From Pseudarthrobacter sp. W1I19 (GTDB lineage: Bacteria; Actinomycetota; Actinomycetes; Actinomycetales; Micrococcaceae): a stretch of DNA of 64,000 bases. The stretch is from the NCBI RefSeq assembly GCF_030817835.1, contig NZ_JAUSZR010000001.1:2790001-2854000 (forward strand), given 5' to 3'. Made by a program: the position numbers and the translations under genes. Positions within the stretch are counted from its first letter, which is position 1; every line of letters starts with the position of its first letter. The notes under the pieces are model-generated. The model was not told the origin of the DNA. It saw only the letters and a program-made list of their open reading frames with translations, and ran no database searches. Positions 24,571-33,598 of this stretch are shown here, one piece after another.

Positions 24571-25341
24571 CTACAGCCCCAGGTCCAGGTAGCCGTCCAA
24601 ACCAACCGTGAGTCCGGGGTGGGCGGCAACGTTGCGCAGGCCAAGGAGCACGCCGGGCATAAAGGAGGCGCGGTCGAAGGAATCGTGGCGCAGGGTCAGC
24701 TGCTCGCCGGCGCTGCCGAGGAGGACTTCCTGGTGGGCCACCAGGCCGCGGAGGCGAACACTGTGGACGCGGACACCGTCAACCTCGCAGCCGCGGGCAC
24801 CGGCGAGTTCGCTGGTGGTGGCATCGGGGCTTGGCGAAACGTTGGCAGCGGCGCGTTCGGCGGCGATGAGCTGGGCGGTGCGGACGGCGGTACCGGATGG
24901 CGCATCCACCTTGTCCGGGTGGTGCAGTTCGATGATTTCCACCGACTCAAAGTACTTGGACGCCTTCGCAACGAAAGCGGAGGCAAGGACTGAGCCAAGG
25001 GCAAAGTTGGGGGCGATCAGCACACCGGTTTCGGGCTGGCCGGCCAGTAGGTCTTTCAGGGCGGCCAGGCGCGCGGCGTCCCAGCCGGTGGTGCCCACCA
25101 CGGCGTGGATGCCGTGTTCGACGGCGAAGCGGACGTTCGCTTCTGTGCTTTCCGGCACAGTAAGGTCCACCACAAACCGGGCACCTGCTGCCGTGATCTG
25201 GTCCAGCGAGTCCCCGCGGCCCAGGGCTGCGACCAGCTTCATGTCCGGCGCGGCTTCGATGGCTTTTACGGCTTCGGCGCCCATGCGCCCGTTCGCGCCC
25301 AGCACGGCAACGGGCAAGGGCACGGAGAGATGTTCGGTCAT
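24571..25341 (-). CDS. dapB: 4-hydroxy-tetrahydrodipicolinate reductase
   Basis: The 256-residue enzyme reduces HTPA in DAP/lysine synthesis. It has the nucleotide-binding AVLGANGRMG, the catalytic ELHHPDKVDAPSGTA with His-His and Lys, and GTTG in the central hinge. The start at 25341 is set by a TAGGCT hexamer 7 nt upstream; in-frame codons to 25653 belong to a shadow of moaE. The downstream membrane/TPR gene follows after 2 nt. Confidence 0.95.
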   Translation of the reverse strand: MTEHLSVPLPVAVLGANGRMGAEAVKAIEAAPDMKLVAALGRGDSLDQITAAGARFVVDLTVPESTEANVRFAVEHGIHAVVGTTGWDAARLAALKDLLAGQPETGVLIAPNFALGSVLASAFVAKASKYFESVEIIELHHPDKVDAPSGTAVRTAQLIAAERAAANVSPSPDATTSELAGARGCEVDGVRVHSVRLRGLVAHQEVLLGSAGEQLTLRHDSFDRASFMPGVLLGLRNVAAHPGLTVGLDGYLDLGL

Positions 25342-25348
25342 GCCGTTA

Positions 25349-25354
25349 AGCCTA
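25349..25354 (-). promoter_or_regulatory. Putative -10 element of a leaderless dapB promoter
   Basis: TAGGCT on the minus strand ends 7 nt before ATG 25341, within the 91-nt gap after moaE. It would separate dapB from the molybdenum-cofactor operon. Confidence 0.45.
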
Positions 25355-25432
25355 CCGGCGGCTTTGAGGCATGCAGGAACCGCCGAGTGTGCGTTACCTC
25401 GCATGAGCCGGTCCGGATTGGACGGAACAGGG

Positions 25433-25915
25433 TCAGTTGCCCGCGCCCACCCATTCCACGGTTCCGTCGGTGAAAAACTGTTCCTTCCAGATGGGAACCT
25501 GCTCCTTGATCCGGTCCACCAGTTCGGAGCACACGGCAAAGGCCTGGCCGCGGTGGGCGGCGGACACGGCACATACCAGGGCGGGGTCGCCGATTTCCAG
25601 CATGCCGATCCGGTGCGCGGCCCAGATCCGCACTGGCTGGGAAGACCCGCCACCTGCGCCAGCGGAACGGCCAGCTGCCGATTGTTCAGCGACCAGCTGC
25701 GCTACGACGTCGGTCATCACCTGGTGTGCCGTGGGGTGCGCACTGTAGCTGAGGCGCTCAACCGGCTTGCCGCCGTCGTGGTTGCGCACCACGCCGCTGA
25801 AGCTGACCACCGCACCCGCAGTGTCGCTCTCTACCGCCGCGATGGCCTGGTCAACGGAGATGGGCTCTGCGCTCAGGACCGCGTTGACTACCTCGAATGC
25901 CATTTCAGTGCCCAT
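25433..25915 (-). CDS. moaE: Molybdopterin synthase catalytic subunit
   Basis: The 160-residue large subunit, with MoaD, turns cyclic pyranopterin monophosphate into molybdopterin. It has the family phrases GAVVSFSGVVRNHDGG, AAHRIGMLEIGDPAL and the catalytic Lys segment KEQVPIWKEQ. A Ser/Ala/Gly-rich insertion (residues about 79-91) lies before the conserved RIWAAHR. The ATG has AAGG upstream and overlaps moaB by 11 nt. Its partner moaD lies 5.3 kb away on the other strand. Confidence 0.93.
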   Translation of the reverse strand: MGTEMAFEVVNAVLSAEPISVDQAIAAVESDTAGAVVSFSGVVRNHDGGKPVERLSYSAHPTAHQVMTDVVAQLVAEQSAAGRSAGAGGGSSQPVRIWAAHRIGMLEIGDPALVCAVSAAHRGQAFAVCSELVDRIKEQVPIWKEQFFTDGTVEWVGAGN

Positions 25916-26435
25916 GTCCGCCTTCCAGCTGGTCGCAGAGGTGCCCGATCACCGGGTCCAGGACGGTCAGTCCGTCCATGACCCCCTTCGGTGATCCGGG
26001 CAGGTTGATGATGAAAGTATGGCCCGCAGCGCCCGCGTAGCCACGGCTCAGGGCCGCCAGCGGGGTCTTCGCGGCCCCGGCCCGGCGGATCGCTTCCATG
26101 ATGCCGGGAATCTCGCGGTCCAGGAGTGGCAGGGTGACGTCCGGCGTACGGTCGTCCGGGCTGAGTCCCGTTCCGCCGCTGGTGATCACGACGGCGGGCC
26201 GCTGGGTGAGGAGGGCACGGATCGCAGCGCCCACGGGCTCGCCATCGGGCACCACCATGGCGGGGAACACGTCGAAGCCGTGTTCGGTCAGCCAGTCGCT
26301 GATCACGGGGCCGGTTTCGTCGTCGTAAATCCCTGCGGCGGCCCGGGTGGAGGCGATCACGACGCCGGCCTTCCGGCCCTGTACGTCGCCGTGGCGGTGC
26401 GGCTCGGGGGCGCTAAGGGTGCTCGAGGTGCTCAC
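25905..26435 (-). CDS. moaB: MoaB/Mog-family molybdenum cofactor protein
   Basis: This 176-residue MoCF-fold protein has the family signatures [36 protein letters not shown] and INLPGSPKG. Members adenylylate molybdopterin (Mog/Cnx1G) or are MoaB-like; the two cannot be separated by eye here. The start is a GTG overlapping the moaC stop by 4 nt, and the stop overlaps moaE, so the operon is tightly coupled. With moeA upstream, the adenylylation and molybdate-insertion steps would both be covered. Confidence 0.9.
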   Translation of the reverse strand: MSTSSTLSAPEPHRHGDVQGRKAGVVIASTRAAAGIYDDETGPVISDWLTEHGFDVFPAMVVPDGEPVGAAIRALLTQRPAVVITSGGTGLSPDDRTPDVTLPLLDREIPGIMEAIRRAGAAKTPLAALSRGYAGAAGHTFIINLPGSPKGVMDGLTVLDPVIGHLCDQLEGGHGH

Positions 26436-26926
26436 AGTGTCCAGTCCCCGCTTTTGCCGCCGCTCTTGGCCAGGACCTTGATGTCGTTCAGCACGGCGTG
26501 CTTGTCCACGGCCTTGATCATGTCGTAGACGCTCAGCGCAGCGACGGAAACTGCGGTAAGGGCTTCCATCTCCACGCCAGTAACCCCGCGGGTCTTCACG
26601 GTGGCCAGGATCGACACGGATTCCGGGGCGAGGTCAAAGTCCACCGTAACTTTGGACAGCGGAAGCGGATGGCAGAGCGGAATCAGTTCGGGGGTTTTTT
26701 TGGCAGCCATGATTCCAGCCACGCGCGCCACGGCGAGCGCGTCCCCTTTAGGCAGTCCGCCGGAGCCGAGCAGCGCCATGACCTCTGCGGTGGTGCGGAC
26801 CGTGGCGGTGGCGGTGGCCTCGCGGGTGGTTTCGGCTTTGGCGGAGACGTCCACCATCTGGGCGCTGCCGTCCTGGCGCAGGTGCGTCAGCGCGGCCGGG
26901 GATTCTTCTGCATTCACAGCATCCAT
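26432..26926 (-). CDS. moaC: Cyclic pyranopterin monophosphate synthase
   Basis: The 164-residue enzyme converts the MoaA product 3',8-cH2GTP into cPMP. It shows [31 protein letters not shown] and [15 protein letters not shown], with the catalytic Lys-Asp pattern of MoaC ([10 protein letters not shown]). It overlaps moeA by 13 nt and moaB by 4 nt. AGAGG lies upstream of the ATG. It completes, with divergent moaA, the first two steps of cofactor synthesis in this cluster. Confidence 0.94.
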   Translation of the reverse strand: MDAVNAEESPAALTHLRQDGSAQMVDVSAKAETTREATATATVRTTAEVMALLGSGGLPKGDALAVARVAGIMAAKKTPELIPLCHPLPLSKVTVDFDLAPESVSILATVKTRGVTGVEMEALTAVSVAALSVYDMIKAVDKHAVLNDIKVLAKSGGKSGDWTL

Positions 26927-28227
26927 ACTTCCACCTCTGCGCCTGCCCCGAGTTCGGCCACTCCCTGTGGGACGTGAACCAGCACATTCGAACCGGCCAG
27001 CGCATGCATCAGATGTGAACTTTCACCGCCCTGCAGCTCAACCGTACCGTCAGGTTGCAACGTTCCGCGGCGGACCTGGTGCTTGTTTTCGGGAGACGCG
27101 AGGGGTTGTCCGAGGCGGGCGCGAAGAGGCAGGCGGGGCGCGGGAGTGCCGAGCAGGCGGCCCAGCACAGGGCGCAGGAACATTTCAAAGGACACCAGGC
27201 AGCTGACGGGGTTCCCGGGGAATCCCAGGAACGGCCGCCCCTCGAAAGTGCCAAGTCCCTGCGGACCGCCCGGCTGCATGGCCACGTGCAGGAACTCCAC
27301 CGGCTGGTCTTCCATGGCCTGCCGGACCACCTCGTAAACACCCTTGCTGACCCCACCGGTGGTAACGATGAGATCCACCGCCGCTCCCTCGGCGCGAAGC
27401 AAGTCACGAAGCTTTCCCGGGTTGTCTGTGACGATACCCGCCCGGCGCACGTCCAGCCCTGCCTGCCGCATGGCAGCTTCCAGGAGCGTGCCGTTGGAGT
27501 CGTAGATCTTTCCGGCGGGGAGGTCCTGGCCGGGTTCCACCACTTCGTCACCGGTGGTGACGAGCAGGACCGTCACGGCCCGGTAGACGGTCACTTCCGG
27601 GATGCCCAACGCGGCCAGCAGCCCCAGCTGGGCCGGGCCAAGGAAGGTACCCGCTGCCAGGGCGGTTTGGCCGGCCCGCACGTCGCTGCCGGTTCCCCGC
27701 ACATAAGTGCCGGGCGCTGCCGCAGGCAGCTTCACCGTTGCTTGTTCCGTTGCCTGTTCGGCGGACGGCAGGAAACGGTCCGGAACGGCCCGCTCAATGG
27801 GGACGACGGCGTCGGCCCCCTCCGGGAGCATGGCTCCGGTCATGATCGGGGCGGCTGTGCCGGGCTGGAGGGCGTCCGGACTGGCACCGGCGGGAACGGG
27901 AGGCACCACGCGCAGCTCGCCGCCGTCGTCGTGCAGGTCAGTGGAACGGATGGCATAGCCGTCCATCTGCGAGTTGGCGAAGGGCGGCAGGCTGATGGGG
28001 GCAGTGACGTCACTGACCAGGCCCCGGCCAAGTGCCTCGCCCAGGGGAAGCACTTCGGTGCGGCCGGGTGACCGGAGCGGCTGCAGCAGTTGGGCGACGG
28101 CGGCCGCGTGCTCGGCCACGGACCGCGCCTGGTGCCGGTGGTGCTTTTCCTGGTGCGGTGCTTGCTGGGACGTTCCAGACTGTGACGTCCCGGACAGCGA
28201 CGTTCCATGCGGTTGCGGGCTGGTCAT
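26914..28227 (-). CDS. moeA: Molybdopterin molybdenumtransferase
   Basis: The enzyme (437 residues from the chosen start) inserts molybdenum into adenylylated molybdopterin. It has [14 protein letters not shown], the MoCF-domain [20 protein letters not shown] and [19 protein letters not shown], and a C-terminal beta domain. ATG 28227 has AAGG 7 nt upstream; ATG 28248 would extend it by 7 residues to overlap the upstream oxidoreductase stop. Residues 8-24 are a Ser-Gly-Thr-Ser-Gln repeat unlike the family. The gene begins a compact moeA-moaC-moaB-moaE operon. Confidence 0.93.
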   Translation of the reverse strand: MTSPQPHGTSLSGTSQSGTSQQAPHQEKHHRHQARSVAEHAAAVAQLLQPLRSPGRTEVLPLGEALGRGLVSDVTAPISLPPFANSQMDGYAIRSTDLHDDGGELRVVPPVPAGASPDALQPGTAAPIMTGAMLPEGADAVVPIERAVPDRFLPSAEQATEQATVKLPAAAPGTYVRGTGSDVRAGQTALAAGTFLGPAQLGLLAALGIPEVTVYRAVTVLLVTTGDEVVEPGQDLPAGKIYDSNGTLLEAAMRQAGLDVRRAGIVTDNPGKLRDLLRAEGAAVDLIVTTGGVSKGVYEVVRQAMEDQPVEFLHVAMQPGGPQGLGTFEGRPFLGFPGNPVSCLVSFEMFLRPVLGRLLGTPAPRLPLRARLGQPLASPENKHQVRRGTLQPDGTVELQGGESSHLMHALAGSNVLVHVPQGVAELGAGAEVEVWML

Positions 28228-28247
28228 GGTTCCGCCTTCGGTAGCCA

Positions 28248-29924
28248 TCAGGGTTGCACGTCCACTCTAATCGTGTGGAACCCGGTGGCTCCGTCCGGGG
28301 CCGGCGGCCTGCGTTGTTCGTCCTGGGCCCGGCCCGCCAGATCCGTTGCGCGGACCTGGACTTCGTACTGGCCTTCTGCCAACTCCAGGCCCAGCTTCCA
28401 TTGGTACCAGGTGTCCACCGAGATGCCTTCGGCCAGCTCTGCCGGCTGCCACTCGCCCCGGTTCACGCGGAGCTCCACCTTCCCGATCCCGGTGTGCTGC
28501 GCCCACGCCACGCCACCGAACATCACGGTTCCGGCCTTCACTCCACGGCCATCGCGCGGGACATCGATCCTGGACGACGTTTTGATGGGTCCACGCTCAG
28601 ACCAGCCGCGGGGAGTCCAGTAAGCGACGTCGTCGGCAAACCGGGCGACCTTCAGCTCAGTGACCCATTTGGTGGCGGACACATAGCCATAGAGACCAGG
28701 GACCACCAGCCGGACGGGAAATCCGTGCTCCAGGGGCAAGGGCTCGCCGTTCATGCCGACAGCAAGCAGCGCATCCCGGTTGTCGGTGAGGACCTCGAGC
28801 GGCGTGCCGGCGGTCCAACCGTCCGTGCTCCTTGAGAGCACCATGTCCGCGCCGGGTTGTGGCCCGGCGAGTGCCAGCAATTCGCGGACGGGCCAGCCAA
28901 GCCAGCGCGCATTGCCGATCAGGTCCCCACCCACTTCATTGGACACGCAGGCGATGGTCACGTGGCGTTCGATCAGGGGTTTGGCCAGGAGGTCGGCGAA
29001 GGACAGCTCAACTTCCCTGTCCACCATCCCGGTGACTTTGAGGACCCAGGTATCCGGATCGAGGGCAGGAACGGTGAGTGCGGTGTCGATGCGATAGAAG
29101 TCAGGGTTGGGCGTGACCAAGGGCTGCATTCCGTCCACGCCGGCTTCGGCTCCGGACGGGACAGGCGGCGCCGCTGAGGCGGGTACCGGCAGAGCCACGC
29201 GGCTCCTTGCTTCGCTGGCGGCTGCTGCAGCGCCGCGCCAGAGCGATGCCAGCGCCCCGCCAATAGCGGTGAACGCAGCTCCGCCTGCCAGCGCCTGGAG
29301 GAAACGACGGCGGGCCGGCGCGGCATCCGCCTCGGGCGCGTGCTCACTGCCCGCCCACTCCTGCAGCCGGCGGATCAGGAACCTGAGCAGCGCACCGGCA
29401 ATGACGGCGGTGATTACCGGCAAGGCCGTTGCATTGAAGCTGGCTTGGGCCCGGGTCAGGACGGCTGCCAGCCCCACCAGCCCAAAGAGGCCAACAATGG
29501 CGATGCCGGCAAAGCGGCGGCGGTCCTCAACTATTCCCGCCATCGCGGCCAGTGCAGCAATGACCAGGGCCATGCCAGCCAGGAGTGCCAGCTTGTCGGC
29601 CGTCCCGAACAGCGCCACAGCCCAGTCCTTCACACCGGGTGGAACGGCATCGATGACTGCGCCGCCAACCGCGGTCATGGGGGACAGCGCCGGGCTGAAA
29701 ATACCGGCCAGAAGTTCTCCAAGCACCACCGCGCTGCCCACCGCAACGGCACCAGCTGCGGCCGCCAGCCACACGCGGTGCGCCTGCCACGATCCCCTCC
29801 GCAGGGAGGGCTCCCACCGCGGCGGCCGCACTGGACCTGACCCGTGCGGCAGCGACGCTGCCGGGCGCCTGGGAAGCCGCGTCGCGCCGTCGTGCGCTGC
29901 ATGCTGTGGCTGGGAGCTGTTCAC
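28248..29924 (-). CDS. Membrane-anchored molybdopterin-dependent oxidoreductase (sulfite-oxidase type)
   Basis: The 558-residue protein has four hydrophobic helices (about 51-76, 111-132, 138-157, 168-185), then RRRFLQ at 205-210 followed by a fifth hydrophobic stretch, resembling an internal Tat signal, and a sulfite-oxidase-type catalytic domain from about 270. Mo-ligand Cys326 is in TIACVSNEVGG, followed by a dimerisation domain from about 450. The catalytic part would face outside. The substrate is unknown; sulfite is only one option. The GTG start has TAAGCT 6 nt upstream. The cofactor genes follow directly, so this is probably their client. Confidence 0.85.
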   Translation of the reverse strand: MNSSQPQHAAHDGATRLPRRPAASLPHGSGPVRPPRWEPSLRRGSWQAHRVWLAAAAGAVAVGSAVVLGELLAGIFSPALSPMTAVGGAVIDAVPPGVKDWAVALFGTADKLALLAGMALVIAALAAMAGIVEDRRRFAGIAIVGLFGLVGLAAVLTRAQASFNATALPVITAVIAGALLRFLIRRLQEWAGSEHAPEADAAPARRRFLQALAGGAAFTAIGGALASLWRGAAAAASEARSRVALPVPASAAPPVPSGAEAGVDGMQPLVTPNPDFYRIDTALTVPALDPDTWVLKVTGMVDREVELSFADLLAKPLIERHVTIACVSNEVGGDLIGNARWLGWPVRELLALAGPQPGADMVLSRSTDGWTAGTPLEVLTDNRDALLAVGMNGEPLPLEHGFPVRLVVPGLYGYVSATKWVTELKVARFADDVAYWTPRGWSERGPIKTSSRIDVPRDGRGVKAGTVMFGGVAWAQHTGIGKVELRVNRGEWQPAELAEGISVDTWYQWKLGLELAEGQYEVQVRATDLAGRAQDEQRRPPAPDGATGFHTIRVDVQP

Positions 29925-29930
29925 ACCTAC

Positions 29931-29936
29931 AGCTTA
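29931..29936 (-). promoter_or_regulatory. Putative -10 element for the oxidoreductase-moeA operon
   Basis: TAAGCT on the minus strand ends 6 nt before the GTG start at 29924. Together with the moaA element at 30030 it places two divergent leaderless promoters in a 117-nt gap. Confidence 0.45.
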
Positions 29937-30029
29937 GGTTCGCCTGCCACCCGCGGCGCCGGTGGTGAGCTGCAGATTCTGCCGTGCCCGCCCGCACGGT
30001 CACGGTGTGATGCAGAGCCCATTGTGGCG

Positions 30030-30035
30030 TAGCCT
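30030..30035 (+). promoter_or_regulatory. Putative -10 element of a leaderless moaA promoter
   Basis: TAGCCT ends 6 nt before ATG 30042. The -35 is not clear. No Shine-Dalgarno sequence lies between the hexamer and the start. Confidence 0.45.
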
Positions 30036-30041
30036 GAATTC

Positions 30042-31163
30042 ATGAGTGTCCAGCTAGGCATACCCCTGCCACGGGAAGATGCGGGGGCAGCGCTGCCCTC
30101 CGTACCCGGTGCGCGCCCCGCCGATGCTCCGGCGGGGCTGGCCGACCGGTATGGCCGGCGCGCCACGGACATGAGGCTTTCCCTGACGGACAAATGCAAC
30201 CTTCGCTGCACCTATTGCATGCCTGCCGAGGGCCTTGAGTGGCTCGCGAAGCAGGCAGTGATGTCGGCGGAGGAGATCGTGCGGATCGTGCGGATCGGCG
30301 TTGAGCAGCTGGGCGTTCGCGAGCTGAGGCTTACCGGGGGCGAACCACTGGTGCGGCACGACCTCGTGGACATCATCGCTTCGCTCCGCAGCAATCATCC
30401 CGATCTGCCCATCTCCATGACCACCAACGGCGTGGGCCTGGCAAAGAAGGCGGCCGCGTTGAAGGCGGCCGGCCTGACCCGGATCAATGTGTCCCTGGAC
30501 TCCCTGCACGAGGAGACCTTCACCAAGCTGACCCGGCGGCCGTTCCTGGACCAGGTGCTGGCTGGCGTGGACGCGGCCTGGGCTGCAGGGCTTGGTCCAG
30601 TCAAGCTCAACGCGGTCCTCATGCGCGGCATCAACGACGCCGAGGCGCCATCACTGCTGGCATGGGCGCTGGACCGAGGCTACGAGTTGCGGTTCATCGA
30701 GCAGATGCCGCTTGATGCTGACCATGGCTGGACGCGGCGGAACATGATCACGGCTGCGGAGATCCGCTCACTGCTGTCGGGTGACTATGTCTTGAGCCCG
30801 GATCCGCGCGCCCGCGACGGCGCCCCGGCGGAACGCTTTGAAGTTCGACGCCGGGTGGCCGGGTCTGATTCCGGCCCGCTGCTGGGGACCGTGGGCATCA
30901 TTGCCTCTGTGACTGAACCTTTCTGTTCGGACTGCCGGAGGACCAGGATCACGGCCGAGGGCAAGATCATGAGCTGCCTGTTCTCGCGCGAGGAATTCGA
31001 CCTGCTGGGCCTGCTGCGCTCGGGCGCCAGCGACGACGCCCTCGCCCGGCGGTGGCAGGACGCCATGTGGGTCAAACCAAAAGCTCACGGAATGGACCAC
31101 GTAGGACTTGACGCTCCGGACTTCGTCCAGCCGGACCGCAGCATGAGCGCCATCGGGGGCTGA
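30042..31163 (+). CDS. moaA: GTP 3',8-cyclase
   Basis: This 373-residue radical-SAM enzyme starts molybdenum-cofactor synthesis from GTP. The N-terminal 4Fe-4S cluster motif is KCNLRCTYC (Cys52, 56, 59). The second cluster uses cysteines in FCSDCRRTR and SCLFS near 294-311. ELRLTGGEPL and MTTNGVGL are typical. The final segment ends MSAIGG, the conserved GG tail. moaD starts 5 nt after its stop. The opposite strand carries moeA-moaC-moaB-moaE. Confidence 0.96.
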   Translation: MSVQLGIPLPREDAGAALPSVPGARPADAPAGLADRYGRRATDMRLSLTDKCNLRCTYCMPAEGLEWLAKQAVMSAEEIVRIVRIGVEQLGVRELRLTGGEPLVRHDLVDIIASLRSNHPDLPISMTTNGVGLAKKAAALKAAGLTRINVSLDSLHEETFTKLTRRPFLDQVLAGVDAAWAAGLGPVKLNAVLMRGINDAEAPSLLAWALDRGYELRFIEQMPLDADHGWTRRNMITAAEIRSLLSGDYVLSPDPRARDGAPAERFEVRRRVAGSDSGPLLGTVGIIASVTEPFCSDCRRTRITAEGKIMSCLFSREEFDLLGLLRSGASDDALARRWQDAMWVKPKAHGMDHVGLDAPDFVQPDRSMSAIGG

Positions 31164-31168
31164 AACAT

Positions 31169-31435
31169 TTGAACGTACGATATTTCGCTGCCGCACGCGC
31201 TGCGGCAGGCGTGGAGGAAGAGCGCTTCGAGCTGGCGACGGGCGCCACTGTTGCCGACCTGCTGGACGCTGTGCTTTCAGTAGAGCGGCCCGAGCCACCT
31301 GCCGGAACCCCGCCGCTGGCCCGTCTCCTGTCGAGGAGCAGTTTCCTGCTTAATGAGGTGGCCGTGCGGGACCACGCTGTTGTCCTGAAGGCCGACGACG
31401 TAGTGGACGTGCTTCCTCCGTTCGCTGGGGGCTAA
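31169..31435 (+). CDS. moaD: Molybdopterin synthase sulfur-carrier subunit
   Basis: An 88-residue ubiquitin-fold protein ending in PPFAGG; the C-terminal Gly-Gly is thiocarboxylated and donates sulfur to cPMP within the MoaD-MoaE synthase. It has VRYFAAARAAAG and DDVVDVLPPFAGG, the typical ends of the family. The start is TTG at 31169-31171, 5 nt after moaA, which suggests coupling to moaA. Its partner moaE lies on the other strand of the same cluster. Confidence 0.92.
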   Translation: MNVRYFAAARAAAGVEEERFELATGATVADLLDAVLSVERPEPPAGTPPLARLLSRSSFLLNEVAVRDHAVVLKADDVVDVLPPFAGG

Positions 31436-31451
31436 GAGTACTTTCCTCGCA

Positions 31452-33530
31452 GTGGTTCGCCGGGGCCGGAATGTCAGTGCGTCGATGGATGATGCTGCTA
31501 TGGGAAACGGCACGGGAAGCTCGGAGATCAACGCGGACGCGCTGCTTCCCGCCGCGCCAGTCTGGCCGTTAGACGATGCCCGTCGGAATGTCAGTGCCTC
31601 GATGGATGATGTTCATATGGGAAACGGAGCGGGACCGGCAGCAGTGATGGAGGGCATTCATGCTTCCGTTGCACGGCTTGATGCGTTGTTCCTCGAAGAT
31701 GCCCGGCTTGAAGCTGACGCCGGCGCCGATGCCGATGCCGATGCCGATGGCAGTGACGGCACTGTTGTGGATGTGCTGCCGCGCCGGTACGAGATCCGGT
31801 TGGAGCGGATGGCGGTAACGAAGCAGCTGGAAGCCCAGATCTCCGCCGTCAAAGCCCGGGACGCATCCGAGGCCATCGAGATCCAGCACGCGATGACCCC
31901 GCCGGAAGCACCCGTCCATGAGCGGACTTACGCGGAGATGTCAGCGGTGGAGGAAATCGCCGGGGTCCTGACCATCAGCTCCGCCGCCGCCGGAGCACTC
32001 ATCACCCAATCCCGCCAGCTCACCGCCCTGCCGCCGGCCATGGACGCCCTTTCGGCCGGGACCATCTCTTGGATGCACGCCAAAATCATCGCCGAGGAAA
32101 CCGACAGCCTCAGCCCCACGGGAGCGGCCGCCCTCGTGGCCCATGTCCTGAACCCCAACCCGGCCCGCGGAGCCGCCGCCGGCGACCTGGTCCCCGGACG
32201 CTTCCGGTCCCGGGCCCGTAACTGGCGCGAACGCCACCACCCCGAATCCCTCGAGAAACGCCACACCAAAAGCGCCGCGGACCGGCGGATGGAATGCACC
32301 CCGGACCGCGACGGCATGGCCTGGCTCTCCCTCTACCTCCCCGCACACCAGGTCTCAGCCATCTGGAACCGGACCACCGCCCTCGCCCGCGGCCTCCAAA
32401 GCCCCGACGAACCCCGGACCATCACCCAACTCCGCCCCGACATCGCCGCCAGCCTGCTCCTCAGCGCCGGCCCAGCCCTCACCCGCACCACCGGACCCAG
32501 CACAGGACAAAACACCACAAGCGAAGGAAACCCGGGGGAAGGCAACCCCGGCCAAGGCAACACGGCTGCAGGCAAGTCCAGTGAAAGCCACACGCACAAA
32601 GCCGAAGACGGCGCCCGTGACGCGATCGGTCTGGCTGCCCTGGCCACTGCCGACCAGCACCAGGATCCTGCTGCCAGCACAGGCGCCTCCGACGAGGGTG
32701 TCCCTGCTGGCACCGCAGAGCACGAGGGCAGCGGCACCACCCGGTCCAGCGAAATAGGCAACGTCCGGGTCCCCAGGGCCGACGTTCTAGTCACCGTCCC
32801 GATGGTCGCCCTGCTCGGCCTCACCGACGAACCGGCACACCTGGACGGTTTTGGTCCGATCCCGGCGTCCATGGCCCGCAAACTCCTCGCCAACGGAGCC
32901 ACCTCCTTCTACCGCGTCCTCGTCGACCCCCGCGACGGGGCACCACTGGAAATTGGCCGCACCAACTACCGCCTCACCAAAGCCATGAAAAAAGCACTCC
33001 AGGTCAGAGACGGAAAATGCACCTTCCCCGGCTGTAACAACCCATCCCTGGACAACGAGATAGACCACCTTCAAGCCTGGCAGGATGGCGGCAACACCGG
33101 GATCAGCAACCTGGCCCAACTGTGCCCCAAACACCACCACCTCAAACACAACAGCCTCTGGGAACCCACACCAGCCACCAAGACCGAACCACCCGGCTGG
33201 ACCTCACCCACCGGCCGACACTACAAAGCCGAACAACCCGATCGGGAACCACCCCAATGGCCACCCGGCCTACTGACCCGCGCAACCGACACGGCCGGAT
33301 TCCTGACGCCTGCGCAAGATCCACCCGCAACGGAAGCACCTGGATCCATGGTCTCCCTGGACGTCGACTCACCCTTTGAAGAGCCAGTCGATGACAACCT
33401 TGAAGATCCCCACGACTTCTCGCCCGACGATCCCATCTGGGACGACTTCTACGCCCACCCGCCAAAACTGCCCAAAGACCCGCTCAAAGAGTGGCAGCGG
33501 AAACGAGAGTGGGACATGGTCAACTCCTGA
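31452..33530 (+). CDS. DUF222/HNH endonuclease-domain protein (13E12 repeat family)
   Basis: Up to 692 residues. The DUF222 domain (about 66-320: VARLDALF, RLEADAGADA, TYAEMSAVEEIAGVLT) is followed by a Gly/Asn/Thr-rich linker, a second conserved segment (VPMVALLGL, MARKLLANGATSFYRV) and an HNH domain near 521-565: CTFPGCNNPSLDNEIDHL then NLAQLCPKHHHLKH. Biochemical function is not established; many copies are typical of actinobacterial genomes. The start is unclear: GTG 31452 has no ribosome binding site and ATG 31602, 31617 or 31647 are possible. A 51-bp repeat spans the start. It lies 16 nt after moaD. Confidence 0.85.
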   Translation: MVRRGRNVSASMDDAAMGNGTGSSEINADALLPAAPVWPLDDARRNVSASMDDVHMGNGAGPAAVMEGIHASVARLDALFLEDARLEADAGADADADADGSDGTVVDVLPRRYEIRLERMAVTKQLEAQISAVKARDASEAIEIQHAMTPPEAPVHERTYAEMSAVEEIAGVLTISSAAAGALITQSRQLTALPPAMDALSAGTISWMHAKIIAEETDSLSPTGAAALVAHVLNPNPARGAAAGDLVPGRFRSRARNWRERHHPESLEKRHTKSAADRRMECTPDRDGMAWLSLYLPAHQVSAIWNRTTALARGLQSPDEPRTITQLRPDIAASLLLSAGPALTRTTGPSTGQNTTSEGNPGEGNPGQGNTAAGKSSESHTHKAEDGARDAIGLAALATADQHQDPAASTGASDEGVPAGTAEHEGSGTTRSSEIGNVRVPRADVLVTVPMVALLGLTDEPAHLDGFGPIPASMARKLLANGATSFYRVLVDPRDGAPLEIGRTNYRLTKAMKKALQVRDGKCTFPGCNNPSLDNEIDHLQAWQDGGNTGISNLAQLCPKHHHLKHNSLWEPTPATKTEPPGWTSPTGRHYKAEQPDREPPQWPPGLLTRATDTAGFLTPAQDPPATEAPGSMVSLDVDSPFEEPVDDNLEDPHDFSPDDPIWDDFYAHPPKLPKDPLKEWQRKREWDMVNS
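31467..31517. repeat. Direct repeat copy 1 at the start of the DUF222/HNH gene
   Basis: A 51-bp sequence containing CGGAATGTCAGTGCGTCGAT and an ATGGGAAACGG end recurs 117 bp later with about seven differences. In frame it encodes NVSASMDD-MGNG. The period is 39 codons. Confidence 0.8.
31584..31634. repeat. Direct repeat copy 2 at the start of the DUF222/HNH gene
   Basis: Second copy of the 51-bp repeat at 31467. It contains the candidate start codons at 31602 and 31617, so the real start may lie here and copy 1 may be untranslated. Confidence 0.8.
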
Positions 33531-33598
33531 AGCCGCCGGCAATCGGGAGTCGCCTGAAGTCCGACGCTGTTCTGGAGTCCGAACCTGCTCTGAAAACG

